Source: Albugo candida (lineage: Eukaryota; Oomycota; Peronosporomycetes; Albuginales; Albuginaceae). From it: a stretch of DNA of 64,000 nt. The notes beneath the pieces were generated by a model. That model saw only the letters and a list, made by a program, of their open reading frames with translations, had not been told where the DNA came from and did not search any database. Each line of letters opens with the position of its first letter. Position 1 is the first letter of the stretch. The stretch covers positions 186,001 to 250,000 of the forward strand of contig CAJNAR010000011.1 in the NCBI GenBank assembly GCA_905220665.1. The letters run 5' to 3'. A program made the translations under genes and the position numbers. Positions 33,358 to 44,683 of the stretch are shown here, one piece after another.

Positions 33358-34354
33358 ATGGAATCTGACAATGAGAGCTACGAAGGATGTCTCGACCTAC
33401 CGTTGGTGTACTCGTGACGTCAATACACAATTTATGCTGCGACATTGAAATGTGTATGCTTTTATCTGCGTTGGACCTCCATGGTAATAAATCAAGAGGG
33501 ACATTTAGCAGATAACTTATCTTTGGAGATAGCAGGAATCAGGGGGTACTGACAATGAAAAGCAACGGATTGAACGGCGCGATCTGTTACCGATACAGCA
33601 CAGATATTCCGAAGAATTCATCGAAGGAAGTGCATGGCTTTCTTCGATTACTTCAACTGCGATATATGTAGTCAACGACGTATATTGTTCGGTTGATTTG
33701 TACGGCCATCATATATCTTCTGGATCCGTAACCAGTAGACGGAATGATTGCGTTATTAAGCATTGGAATCTATGTCTTGCGCCTTGTAGAGCAAGATGCG
33801 ATAGCTTGGTACGATCAATGAATAGAAATCGAGTACAACACACATCAGCTCACAACCATTCTTTTTCAATATCCTTTCTTTTGGAAAAGGTATTGCGTGT
33901 GCAAACTGTATTAGTGGAATCGATGCAATGTGTTAACGGCATGGACTTTCGATATCACATCACCTAGAGAACTTCTTTATTTATTGCAGAGATGCAGAGA
34001 AAGAAGATGCTGCAACGACTGAGATAGCTGGAGCACATGCCGATAAATGGACACGAATACGTGTGTCCGGCGGAAGGATATATATTAATCTGATTACATG
34101 ATATGACGTCATCAAGTCCCCTGTACGTGCAATTATTTGAAAGGATAAGATGTGACCACTCAGAAAGATGAAATTCGCGTGCGCCCTTCTTCAGTCAACA
34201 TGGCTCTACGTATGAATACACATTATGATGGCGTGCATGCTACTCACGGCTATTACATACAGCTGCATCACTCCCCTCAAACCAATCAATTTCAAAAATA
34301 TAAATCCGCGGTCACAAATTTCTTCGGTTACAATCTGTTTTAGGAACAAAGCTG
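33358..34354. other. gene-less stretch
   Basis: About 1 kb between the REEP start (minus) and the next plus-strand gene. Frames at 33698-33967 and 34152-34343 have no motif, no plausible splice context and no biased composition; I regard them as chance. Confidence 0.4.
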
Positions 34355-35404
34355 ATGATGCGAAAAGAGTTTTCGTCGCCTTCGCTTGCGTTGCTGCCTG
34401 TGAGAGATTACGAAATCAAAAAAGAGATTGTGCCGAATGCGAAAGAGAAAAGAAAACAGCGTAAACTCAAATTCATACAAACTGATGAAGTTGAAGCTCA
34501 CATGAGAGCTCGAAAACTGGGTGAGCGATTTTTGCAAGTAATGAGCAATTTCACAAGCATTCTGCATATTCGCTTGGATGCGGATTTTGGAAGTCCTGAA
34601 TTGCGTGGATTGAAAATTGCACCTCAAGTGAAAAAAAGACCCAAGACTTCCAAAATGATTGCTATGCGCATTCCTCACCCACTTGCATTACCAGACAGAT
34701 TTGACATCACAATGCTCTTGCCTGCCCCAAAGCTTCCTGGCGCTTCACAAAATCAAAGTGTATCTATCTACAGAAAAAGAAGGAAGCGAAAACTACCCGC
34801 AAAAGCTGTTCCAAAGGCGAGCCAGATAACATGGGCGCCTCATACAGCAGCAGCGTACGTTGGAGACAAAATCGAGTCAACACAGGAAAGCGGTCATCGG
34901 AATGGCTCTCCTGCTTCTCGAGTTCCATCTGTACAACGGTTGAAGAGATACAGCATTCAGACCAAAGCGAGCTCTGAAGAAAACAAGCGACATATTTCTG
35001 AAGACGTAGGAGCAACATTGGCTTCTTCCAATCAGAGTATCGACTCGGGGACTTGGATGAAGGAAAACGAAGTCAAAGATTCGTACGAGCACAACGAGCT
35101 GATACCGTTGAAAGAAGAGAAGAAAACCTCAGACCAAAGCGATATCGATTTGGAAGGTAGAGAAACTTGGCAATGCGGTGCACCATGGAATGGAGAATCA
35201 TCATCAGGATCATCAGCCGACGAAGAGCATGTTTCGGAGCTCGTACTCGATCAGAAGCGACAAAAGCATACACCAGCATGGATATCACCCGATCTTGGCG
35301 CATGGCTTATCAATTCTGGTATATATCCCACCAAGATGCGATCCGAATTGGTCCGAAATGATCCTTCGTCGGCCTTAAAGTTTGCTCCATATTGCAGGAA
35401 ATAG
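34355..35404 (+). CDS. unrecognised basic protein, 349 aa
   Basis: A single open frame of 349 residues. The N-terminal 160 residues are strongly basic (NAKEKRKQRKLKF, KKRPKTSK, RKRRKRKLP), with a conserved-looking helical core (AHMRARKLGERFLQVMSNFT) and a proline-rich stretch. The C-terminal half is acidic and Ser/Glu-rich (SSGSSADEEH) and ends in an ordered segment with WISPDLGAWLI and a basic tip. There is no signal peptide or membrane helix. The distribution suggests a nuclear or nucleolar protein (inference). It lies 57 bp upstream of the LSM14 start on the same strand. I do not recognise the family. Confidence 0.6.
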   Translation: MMRKEFSSPSLALLPVRDYEIKKEIVPNAKEKRKQRKLKFIQTDEVEAHMRARKLGERFLQVMSNFTSILHIRLDADFGSPELRGLKIAPQVKKRPKTSKMIAMRIPHPLALPDRFDITMLLPAPKLPGASQNQSVSIYRKRRKRKLPAKAVPKASQITWAPHTAAAYVGDKIESTQESGHRNGSPASRVPSVQRLKRYSIQTKASSEENKRHISEDVGATLASSNQSIDSGTWMKENEVKDSYEHNELIPLKEEKKTSDQSDIDLEGRETWQCGAPWNGESSSGSSADEEHVSELVLDQKRQKHTPAWISPDLGAWLINSGIYPTKMRSELVRNDPSSALKFAPYCRK

Positions 35405-35461
35405 AGCATACAAATAAATGACCTCTAAAATTAAATGCGTATTAATCATTCAAGTAAAAAT

Positions 35462-36643
35462 ATGGCGAGCCATCAACGCCCAACTGCACCGCCAATTCCG
35501 CCAGTTCCTCCAATCCCTCCGATGCCTCCTGCTGCTCCAGCATCCTCTGGTGAAGCCAATAGTAGAGCGCAGAGTAAAATCCCTTATATCGGCTCCCGAA
35601 TCAGTTTAATCACCAAAACAGACATTCGCTATGAGAGCTATTTGTTCAATATCGACACCACACAAAATATGATAGTATTCCAAAATGTACGATCATTCGG
35701 AACAGAAGGAAGACGTGCCGATCACATTCCTCCGTCAGACACAATCCTACCATTTGCAACGTTCAAAGCATCGGAAATAAAAGATTTGCATGTTTGTGAG
35801 GCGGCTCCAACTCTGCCACCAGTACAGACTCGATCGCCTATACGGTCAGACACTCTTCCAGCAATGGAAAACGTCAAAAGTAGCACGGAAGTATCGTACA
35901 CGTCTCATAGCAGCGCAAAGACGTCCACGCCGATAAAAAAGCCTGAATTGACTCCTTTTAAGGTGATTTAACACAGAAGCGAAATCCTCATCTCTCAACA
36001 TTTTGTACGATAGAATCCATCCTTACTGCTGACACCAGGAGCAGCAGCAGCAGCTTCTAGAAACCATCAGGATACCCAGCATGTGCATTCAACACATTCA
36101 GAATCAAGCGCAAGCGTGAAAAGTGCAAGGACAATACCCGGAATGGGTGGACATCTGCTAAAACGCAAAGAGCGACGTGTCCCTGGAGACGATAATAGCA
36201 ATTCGATACCAACAGTTGGCGATTTTAATATTGAGCAAGCACTAACAGGATTCGACAAGGAAAAAGAGTTTGAAAAGCTCATTGTGGACGAAGCACAAGT
36301 AAGCAAATTGTACATTTGAAAGCCGATTGAGTATGTTTCGACAGTGTACTTCTACGTGTAGGGATCGTATCAGAAGTCGTCATTCTTTGACACCATTTCG
36401 TGTGACGCATTGGACCGACTGGAAGGGAACAGAGGACGTGTTTCTGCAAGCGACGAACGGAGATTGAATACTGAGACGTTTGGTGCGGTGGGACTTAATA
36501 ATGGACGAAGAAATTATCGACGTGGTGGTCGTGGCGGTCGAGGAGGACGTAGTGGACGTGGCCGAGGGTATGGTCGCGGTCGAGGCGCAAATAGAAACCA
36601 ACGTACCGAGCACCGTCGAAATTACAATGCTTCACAAGATTAG
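35462..36643 (+). CDS. LSM14: LSM14/Scd6 (RAP55) mRNA decapping/translation repressor
   Basis: Exons 35462-35962, 36014-36298, 36362-36643; introns 51 and 63 nt; 355 aa. Residues ~38-113 are an LSm14 domain (IPYIGSRISLITKTDIRYES, VRSFGTEGR, SDIKDLHVCE-type end). The second exon starts the FDF region (DFNIEQALTGFDKEKEFEKL) and exon 3 supplies the FFD box (YQKSSFFDTISCDA), then a TFE-like piece (LNTETFGAVG) and an RGG-rich tail (RGGRGGRGGRSGRGRGYGRGRG). This is the full architecture of P-body proteins that bind eIF4E/eIF4G and the Dcp/Dhh1 machinery. Unusually, ~35 residues of proline-rich sequence (PPIPPVPPIPPMPP) precede the LSm domain, which is normally at the very N-terminus. Met 35435 is an alternative start. 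Confidence 0.92.
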
Positions 36644-36738
36644 TCCTTAAAGAAAGAGCTCGGCGCATATCGTCCTGAATAACTAAGACACAATACAAGA
36701 ATCCCGTCTAATTCGCCCGTTACCACTTTTTCATACAA

Positions 36739-37569
36739 CTACTGGACCGTCAAATCATCATTGAAATAGACAAGTAAGACCGGTTTGTACGCTCTTTCAT
36801 CCAGACCAAGTCGCTCGAGCAATGGGGTCTCATCAACAACTCCGTTTTGCTCGAGCGTTTCTGACATTTTCAGAGGCACAAACACGTCGTCCAATAGATG
36901 CTTCCATGTGTAGCTTTTTGCATGAGCGTTGTATTCAAGGTAACGATCCTGAATTTCCTCGATACTCTCTTCCCAGCAAACCTCAAGCTCGTGCTGTTGC
37001 TGAGTCAGCACGTTGACGATTTCAATTGAACAAGGCTTCTTTGTCAGACTTCCGATCACGTACTCTCTACTCTTAAGTCCAGCAATTAAATCTGCCTGTT
37101 TTGATCTAGAGGCGCATACCTTCCACCACGGTATCGAATCGCTCGGCAAGTCCACGTCAAGAAAGCGTCCATTAGGATAAAATGGAGCCTTTGCGTTGGT
37201 AAAAGGATCAATGCGAGTGTGAATCTGCACAAAGTGTTAGATGCGAGGCCATCTAAAAATCAGACAGAAAGAGCAACATCTCGCGTCTTGGGGTCGAACC
37301 AATGCGATATATCTTTTCCCGCGTGGAGGACGAGCGGCAGTGTCAATTCGCCTGCACAAAGTTTTCTTAATGTGTTGTGCTTTGTTATCAGATTGTACCT
37401 GAGTTTGCTTGAATCAGTCCCGAGATGTCATAGACTTGATGGAATATTGTGATCCAGCAATCCTAGAATCAGAAGCGTGTGAGAAGCGTTTATCGCGTTT
37501 GTGGGAAAGAAATAAGCGCACCTCAGCTGTGTTGTGGTCAGATACTTGATGAGGAGTGAAATATCGCAT
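36739..37569 (-). CDS. CYB5D1: cytochrome b5 domain-containing protein 1 (CYB5D1)
   Basis: Four exons: 37522-37569, 37399-37462, 37278-37351, 36739-37224; introns 59, 47 and 53 nt; 223 aa, close to the usual ~228. The N-terminal 80 residues form a divergent cytochrome b5 fold (MRYFTPHQVSDHN, DCWITIFHQVYDISGLI, LVLHAGKDISHWFDPKTRD). The C-terminal part has the family-specific SLTKKPCSIEIVNVLTQQ, EESIEEIQDRYLEYNAHA, SYTWKHLLDD and a final YFNDDLT. CYB5D1 is an axonemal (radial-spoke region) protein in ciliates, algae and animals. Here it supports a flagellated life stage. It is divergent from the MSC-domain gene (74 bp between start codons) and convergent with LSM14 (95 bp between stops). Confidence 0.93.
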
Positions 37570-37643
37570 GCGAAAGCTCTAGTTCCACTGGAAGTGCATA
37601 AAGACAAGCGCAGAAACGATATAAATAAAGCTGCTAAATCGAG

Positions 37644-39858
37644 ATGCAAAACTCAGATCTGATCGTATCAGATACAGAATACTGTCCTGTAATTGTGTTT
37701 CGAATACCTGAAATAATTCAAAAGTTTCAATTTAATTTCAAGATGCAAACAACATGCGCACCGATTTTCGACGAAAAAAATAATGATACAGTGTCCGAAG
37801 CGGGCTCAATCGCACATAGAAGCATGCACTATGAGCTTGATGCGCATAATAATCGAGAAACGGCTTTCAAAGATCGAAAAATGGCCGAATATGACGCAAA
37901 TGGTCATCGCATTCATGCTCCCAGGACAGAGGCGAGCGAAAAATCAACGATCAAGTCGCGAAAAAAGAGGAAAAGGAAAGATAGAGAAAAATCAGAAAGG
38001 AATGGATATTTGAAGGAGGACAAGAAACCCAATGGCAATCCTAAAAAGCCGAAAAAAAATAATAAAGGTGATGCACAATCGGACAGTAAATATACGGTGG
38101 AGAAAAGCCTCAGCGCTATCAAAAATAAACGCTATGAACACGTATCCCCACGGTATCTTTCTCATTTAGAACCGAAAATTGAGACAGCTGTGGAGCGATC
38201 CGAAAGAGAATCGCAAGGCCCAAATACACGCTCGCGTGTTTGTGAGAATGTGACCAAAGCACCGAGACTTTCCACGACACCTTCTAGTTCCCGTCTACAA
38301 TCGTCTCCTCCCCCAATTCCACCCCCAATTTCACCAAAGATAACCAGAAGTACGACACCAGAATCAGAGACTGATATTATCGACCTGGAAGGCGTGAGCG
38401 ATACAAGAAGATTGGAGACTGTCGAAGGACGACAGATTCTCAAGACATTTCTTGCAACAAGTACACCACGTTTCGGAAGGATGCTTAAATCGGAACGAAA
38501 AAGGCCAAAATATGATTCCGAAGCTCGTACATTGACTTATCCGTCATCAACATCGAGTGAAGACTCAGGATCCGAATTCGCATGGGAACGAAGAAAGAGA
38601 CGGCAACGGATGGATAGAATGGTGTTACATCGTGCTGAGTTTCTTGTGAGCGAGCTTGATCGACCTGGCACTGCTGAATTGGCTTCAGGGAAGCATAGAA
38701 CGATACCCAACGCATGCGCTCCGGCCGAAGACAACACACTTAGTGCCGCGATAGTACGATGGCACCAGCTTGAACAAAGTCGGGGAAAGCGCTCTGGATT
38801 GCTGGGGTTATTGGTATTGTATGTTGCTTTTTTATACAGAGCTCAGTGCTTTACAGCGATCTCTCGGTTCTGGCTCAGCTCACTTCCGTACTGCAGTAGT
38901 GAGGTCAATCTTCAAATGCTCCCGCAGCCAACATCAGATACCTCTCAACATAGAAGCTTTTGGACTTGCCGTAAATGCGTGCTGCATGGAGTGTGTCGAA
39001 ACGGAGTAGTGGAAGACTGCGTCTCATCGTACACTCTGCAATACGGCATTTGCGTGAGAAGCAAGAGTGATCTCGATAACATTACTGTGGTGGCAAATAA
39101 AATAGAGAATGCGTTCTCAGACAACCAAATAGCGACTACGATCTGTGCAGCTCAATTTATCCGACCCCGGCAGATTTCGAGCTTTTTATATTCCGTGATC
39201 GATAACAGCAGCGTGTCTATCAATGACATTAAGAACCAAGCAGACTCGCTCGGGGATCGATTGGGCACATTCGAGCATTCAAGTGGCAGTCTATCTCATT
39301 CGCACGTGATTTCGGCATTGGACTTGATCGCTGTCAGGACTCCAGGACTACTTATACAAACCAATGAGAGCGTTATCGTCATTCCACGTTTCGTGTCAAC
39401 ACTTTCATGCGCTACAAAAGCGGTTTTTATCAGCTACTTGTTCCCAATTGGAGGTGCTATCGGGTTCTTTTTCCTGGTCGCTACTCTGTGGAAACATTGG
39501 CTTCTCAAAAAAACCGAACAGAGTCTTACTCAGCATTTCTGTAATCAAATACGACATACGCTCAAGATGCGAATTGAAACTCAGAAGAGCAAGACAGTGA
39601 GTGCTCACGCATATGTTTTGGAAGACGAAATGCGAGCCAATTTGCTCGGTCGTATCAATATACCACGAGCAAGCAAAGACCATCCGCTTGACGCATTATG
39701 GAGAAAAATCGTTAAACTCGTCGACAAGGATGCACAAATTCTGAGCAGAAACATCGAGTAAGTTTATAGTTTCTTTGGCATTGGCGGTGTATTCGTAAGA
39801 ACGTTCTCAATGTAGAATTAAAGGAAAGGTCTCACGGGCTTGGAAATGGAACAGATAG
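37644..39858 (+). CDS. Man1-Src1 C-terminal (MSC) domain inner nuclear membrane protein
   Basis: Exons 37644-39757 and 39816-39858 (58-nt intron); 718 aa, or from Met 37743 (MQTTCAPIFD). The N-terminal ~370 residues are disordered, very basic (KSRKKRKRKDREKSERN, KKPKKNNK) with proline runs (SSPPPIPPPISP). A hydrophobic helix (GLLGLLVLYVAFLY) is followed by a Cys-rich lumenal part (CRKCVLHGVCRNGVVEDC). A second helix (YLFPIGGAIGFFFLVATLW) leads to a winged-helix-like tail (HPLDALWRKIVKLV) ending SRAWKWNR, which the short second exon completes. This is the MSC domain of MAN1, Src1 and Heh1/2. No LEM or HeH motif is evident at the N-terminus. Role in chromatin/ESCRT-III tethering at the nuclear envelope is inferred. 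Confidence 0.85.
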
Positions 39859-40031
39859 CACAGTATGCGATGTATTTACTTTATAATAGTCTGATCTATC
39901 TCAATCTACCAGACCAAACGATACGAATGCGCGCCTCTAGTTGGGAAATCGGAGCATTTCAATGTCTTCCTGAGTGTATAGAAGAGCATTTCTACTGATC
40001 CGATACGTAGAAAGAGGCGTTTCTAACGAAA

Positions 40032-41897
40032 TTAATGATGAAATCGAGCTACCCAGTGCCTCCATCGATCAATGAGAACTGCATTCGCACCATATCGCTG
40101 ATGGTCATTTCCATTGCCATCTCCGTAAGCCTTTTGGATTTCAGCAAGATACCGGATGGGGCGTATAGGTCCGATCAACGGCTCCACTTTGTTACCTTGG
40201 TCTCGGAGAATCCCAAATTGAATGGCTTCATCCGGATACACAAACCATCTTGAAATGAAAAACTCCCCACTGATCTTCTCACAATCGCTCGGACCTGCTC
40301 CTCGAGCTGCCTCAAGAGACTCGGACGCAAGGTGTTCTGCCAATATAAAATTTTTCTCCCGGGATGCAAGCACTGAAGCTAGACTTTGGTTGAGAGCATC
40401 TTCCGGTTCAGATCGTTGGACGGGCACAAGCGGGTTGAAGTGTGTCAAGTGAGTATACCTATCGTTGGCCAGCTTGATCGACTTGTGGCTCCAGTCACCC
40501 GTCCTTATACAAAAGTCGTATTGTGGCATAAACTTCCATCCCTGATCAGCTATGAAATGGATCGCCTTCAATATGTAGTCGATCTCCTCCGGAGTCATGA
40601 AATATGGAATGCAAAACCGTGTGAATCCCGGCTTCAAGATGATGCATCCGTGCTCCAGAGCTACAAGGAACATTTGCAAATCATGCTTATTGACTCCAAG
40701 CAACTTGGAAGCATGAGGTCCAGCACAAGCGCATCCGCCCCGTGTTTGTATGCCAAATAGATCATTCAATAACGCACAGACAAAGTTGAAATGCAAAAAG
40801 AGATTTCCGCAGCGTATCAAAAAGGAGAAAATGGGTAGTTGAGGTGCGATTTTGCTTCCCAGTACGACAATTTTCTTATTTTTTGATAGAGAGGAACGGA
40901 CTTGTTTCACAATGGCTTCCTCCAGCTCCATGATGCGTTCGTGGCCTATTTTTTGTTTGATCCGAAAAGCAAGGCTCAAACGTATGACACCGATAGCACT
41001 GCAAGGACCATCACTGGTCTCATCTTGAGGTATCCAGTGCTGCTGTGACCGATCTTTGAGCATTTTTGGTCCATTTTTTTCCGTCGAGCGATGGAGTAAT
41101 TTTTTCTTGACAACGAGAACACCTGGCGATCCAGGTCCACCGACAAATTTGTGACCCGAAAAGTATATTGCATCTTTCGATACATCTGCGCCACAGGTGG
41201 AAACAGGATTCATATCGATAATTGTGTATGGAGCAGCAGTTGCATAATCCCAGAACGCCAATGCTCCAAACTCGTGCAAAAGTGCTGTGATTGAATCCAC
41301 ATCAGTAAGCACTCCTGTGACATTAGAGGCTACAGAGAACACTCCAATCTTTAGAGGTTTACTGGCGTGATTCAGCAATTCATGACGGAGTGCGATCGAA
41401 TCAACGCGGCCTGTTTTATCGTGCGGTATATATACAAGCTCAGCGCTGCTTTCTCTCCATGGCAAAATGTTAGAATGATGCTCGAATGGCCCGATGAAAA
41501 CTATAGGCCGAGCGGAGCTCTGTCGCCTGGATTTTTTGGAGGGAACACCCATCCGTAGCATCCCTACAAGATGGATTATCGCGGAGGTGGCTCCTGGCCC
41601 GGTAAAATGTAACTCGTCCTGCGCATTTTCTGAATATATATCGGCATTTACTGCTTCTGCAATCATTTTTCGGGCATCATTTTCGAGTTTCTTTGACTGT
41701 CTCGATGGCTGATACGATGATTGTTGCTCTGATAAGACCGGCAATACATTTTCTCGTATCACATTCTCGACCGAACCTAGACATCTTCCTGAAGCGGTGT
41801 AGTCCGCATATAACAAATGCTTAGGACCAAATGGAGTCTCAAACAATAGATTTCGACCGACTATCTCGGAGGTGATGTATGCGTGAATCATGTACAA
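40032..41897 (-). CDS. class V aminotransferase / cysteine desulfurase-like PLP enzyme
   Basis: A 621-aa single-exon protein whose first ~450 residues form a fold-type I PLP domain. Visible: YADYTASGR near residue 31, HFTGPGATSA (~97), EHHSNILPWRE (~139), the PLP-ring aspartate in FWDYATAAP (Asp217), and the Schiff-base lysine in YFSGHKFVGGPGSPG (Lys250). RGGCACAGPHAS later resembles the catalytic-Cys loop of cysteine desulfurases. The remaining ~170 residues (after ADQGWKFMPQYDF) have no recognised domain and contain an Ala/Glu-rich helix. It could be a NifS-like desulfurase or another class V member; I would not assign the reaction. The gap of 349 bp to DAHP synthase shows nothing. Confidence 0.88.
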   Translation of the reverse strand: MYMIHAYITSEIVGRNLLFETPFGPKHLLYADYTASGRCLGSVENVIRENVLPVLSEQQSSYQPSRQSKKLENDARKMIAEAVNADIYSENAQDELHFTGPGATSAIIHLVGMLRMGVPSKKSRRQSSARPIVFIGPFEHHSNILPWRESSAELVYIPHDKTGRVDSIALRHELLNHASKPLKIGVFSVASNVTGVLTDVDSITALLHEFGALAFWDYATAAPYTIIDMNPVSTCGADVSKDAIYFSGHKFVGGPGSPGVLVVKKKLLHRSTEKNGPKMLKDRSQQHWIPQDETSDGPCSAIGVIRLSLAFRIKQKIGHERIMELEEAIVKQVRSSLSKNKKIVVLGSKIAPQLPIFSFLIRCGNLFLHFNFVCALLNDLFGIQTRGGCACAGPHASKLLGVNKHDLQMFLVALEHGCIILKPGFTRFCIPYFMTPEEIDYILKAIHFIADQGWKFMPQYDFCIRTGDWSHKSIKLANDRYTHLTHFNPLVPVQRSEPEDALNQSLASVLASREKNFILAEHLASESLEAARGAGPSDCEKISGEFFISRWFVYPDEAIQFGILRDQGNKVEPLIGPIRPIRYLAEIQKAYGDGNGNDHQRYGANAVLIDRWRHWVARFHH

Positions 41898-42246
41898 ATA
41901 GAGGCAACAGTAAGCATGTGATGTATACTATTGATTTGCGTTTGAGACAGAGACCCGACCAGCTTTTACGCTGCGCATCAAGCTTCTACATGATGTCAGC
42001 ATTCTGAGTTCTGAATTCTCGGTTCTGAGATCAGCTCACACGAAGAGAATCCGCCAGTCACCAGAGCATTGATATAACCATTCCATACAAAGATCAGAAA
42101 ATTACACATCGAAGTAAAGTAGCGAAAGTTTATTTGCCAGATCACTCGCTTAAATGCAGAGATCATAGGGTTCTACGTTCTTATTGCCAGGTCCTGAATG
42201 CCAGCTGGTCGATAGACTGACACGCAAGTAACACTGGGACGGTATC
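41898..42246. other. intergenic stretch
   Basis: About 350 bp between two minus-strand genes. No frame or motif supported; presumably DAHP synthase 3' UTR and the aminotransferase promoter. Confidence 0.4.
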
Positions 42247-43470
<1,224 letters not shown>

Positions 43471-43533
43471 CAGCCCTACAATTTAATTCCAACCAATCGT
43501 TTCGGTGTGCACAATCACTGGATGACGCACCTT

Positions 43534-44683
43534 CTACGTCGGATTTTCGGTACGGTGAGGAGCGAGCGGTACAGGAGTTATCTCGATGACTTCTGATTGC
43601 TGAGGCAGCATTCGAATGTCACATAACCACACATAAAGACCGCTGACACACGCAAGAATCTGTCCATATCTCAGCAACAAATATCTCAAAGATCAGAAAG
43701 CTGTTACCTGTGCGCAGCCAAGAATCACAGCTATGAAGCCAATGTAATGATAGTTGGATTTGGCGCCATGTAACACTGTTGTTCGGCACCAACAACTCTC
43801 TTTCTTGGGACATGGAATATCATCAAATGTCACTTTTGGCTCGCAAAACGCTGATTGAGTTGCACAGCCTTTGCCTGTGATGTTGTTGATGATCATCACA
43901 GACTGCAGAAATGGACTTTGATACTCTGAGCCGTTCAAAAAAGCATATCGTGTCAGTGACTCGCTGTCGAATTCAAGCTGAGGAAGTAATCCCGATTTTA
44001 TGTATGGATGTAGGCTCGAGTAACCACAACAGTCCATGCTCTCTTGTACATTTTGCCAACAAGATGGGTGTTTGGAAGCGAATATGAGGAGCATTCTCAC
44101 AACAGCCACCTCAAAAGAGCGAACTTTGCGCGTTTCAAACGCGCTGGATGTAGCTTCTCGAGCGATATTGCAAAGTAATATAGCTATGCATCCGGCTAAT
44201 GCCACTACAATCGCTCCACCAATGCTCAAAATGACAAACTTGGAAAACATAAATGAGATTCGTTATTTTCATTGTTTTTGTTCACTTACGAGAACGTACC
44301 GAAGCAAGAGCATAATTTCGCTTTCCCAAAGTCACACACATTCGTTGCTTATGAAGTCCGTAGAGACCGAACACAGACAGCACGACAAGTATTGCACCTG
44401 CATAGCTTGCTGCTTTATATGTAAATGACGGAAGAATCCGTGAGCTTTCTTGATAGTGCAATAGATACAATCCCGAGGAAAGCACTAACAGTCCAAGAAT
44501 GACGAGAAGTACGATCCAAAAATACAAAAAGTTTTTCATGAATCGAGAAAGCAGTGTTCCACGCACAGTGTCGATATCAATCCGTAATCGGGTCACTGCT
44601 CGTTCATGCAGCAACTCTGTGGACTGTAAATTTGACGGTTGTCCAAGCGCTAACGTCGCACGTTTACGAGCCGAGTCTTTCAT
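43534..44683 (-). CDS. tetraspanin
   Basis: Exons 44300-44683, 43708-44238, 43534-43659; introns 61 and 48 nt; 346 aa. A polar ~48-residue N-terminus precedes TM1 (FLYFWIVLLVILGLLVLSS) and TM2 (AASYAGAILVVLSVFGLYGL). After the first intron comes TM3 (FVILSIGGAIVVALAGCIAILLC), then a large extracellular loop with the diagnostic CCG (ESMDCCGYSS) and further cysteines (GKGCATQSAFC, CPKKESCWC). TM4 (HYIGFIAVILGCAQ) is completed only across the second intron (ILACVSGLYVWLC). The cytosolic tail ends in a Pro-rich segment. Tetraspanins organise membrane microdomains; the partner is unknown. The long N-terminal cytosolic region is larger than usual. Confidence 0.92.

Noticed and set aside
36380..36613. 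Minus-strand Ser/Thr-rich frame
   Set aside because: It is the antisense of the LSM14 RGG-encoding repeats, which are open on both strands because of base composition.
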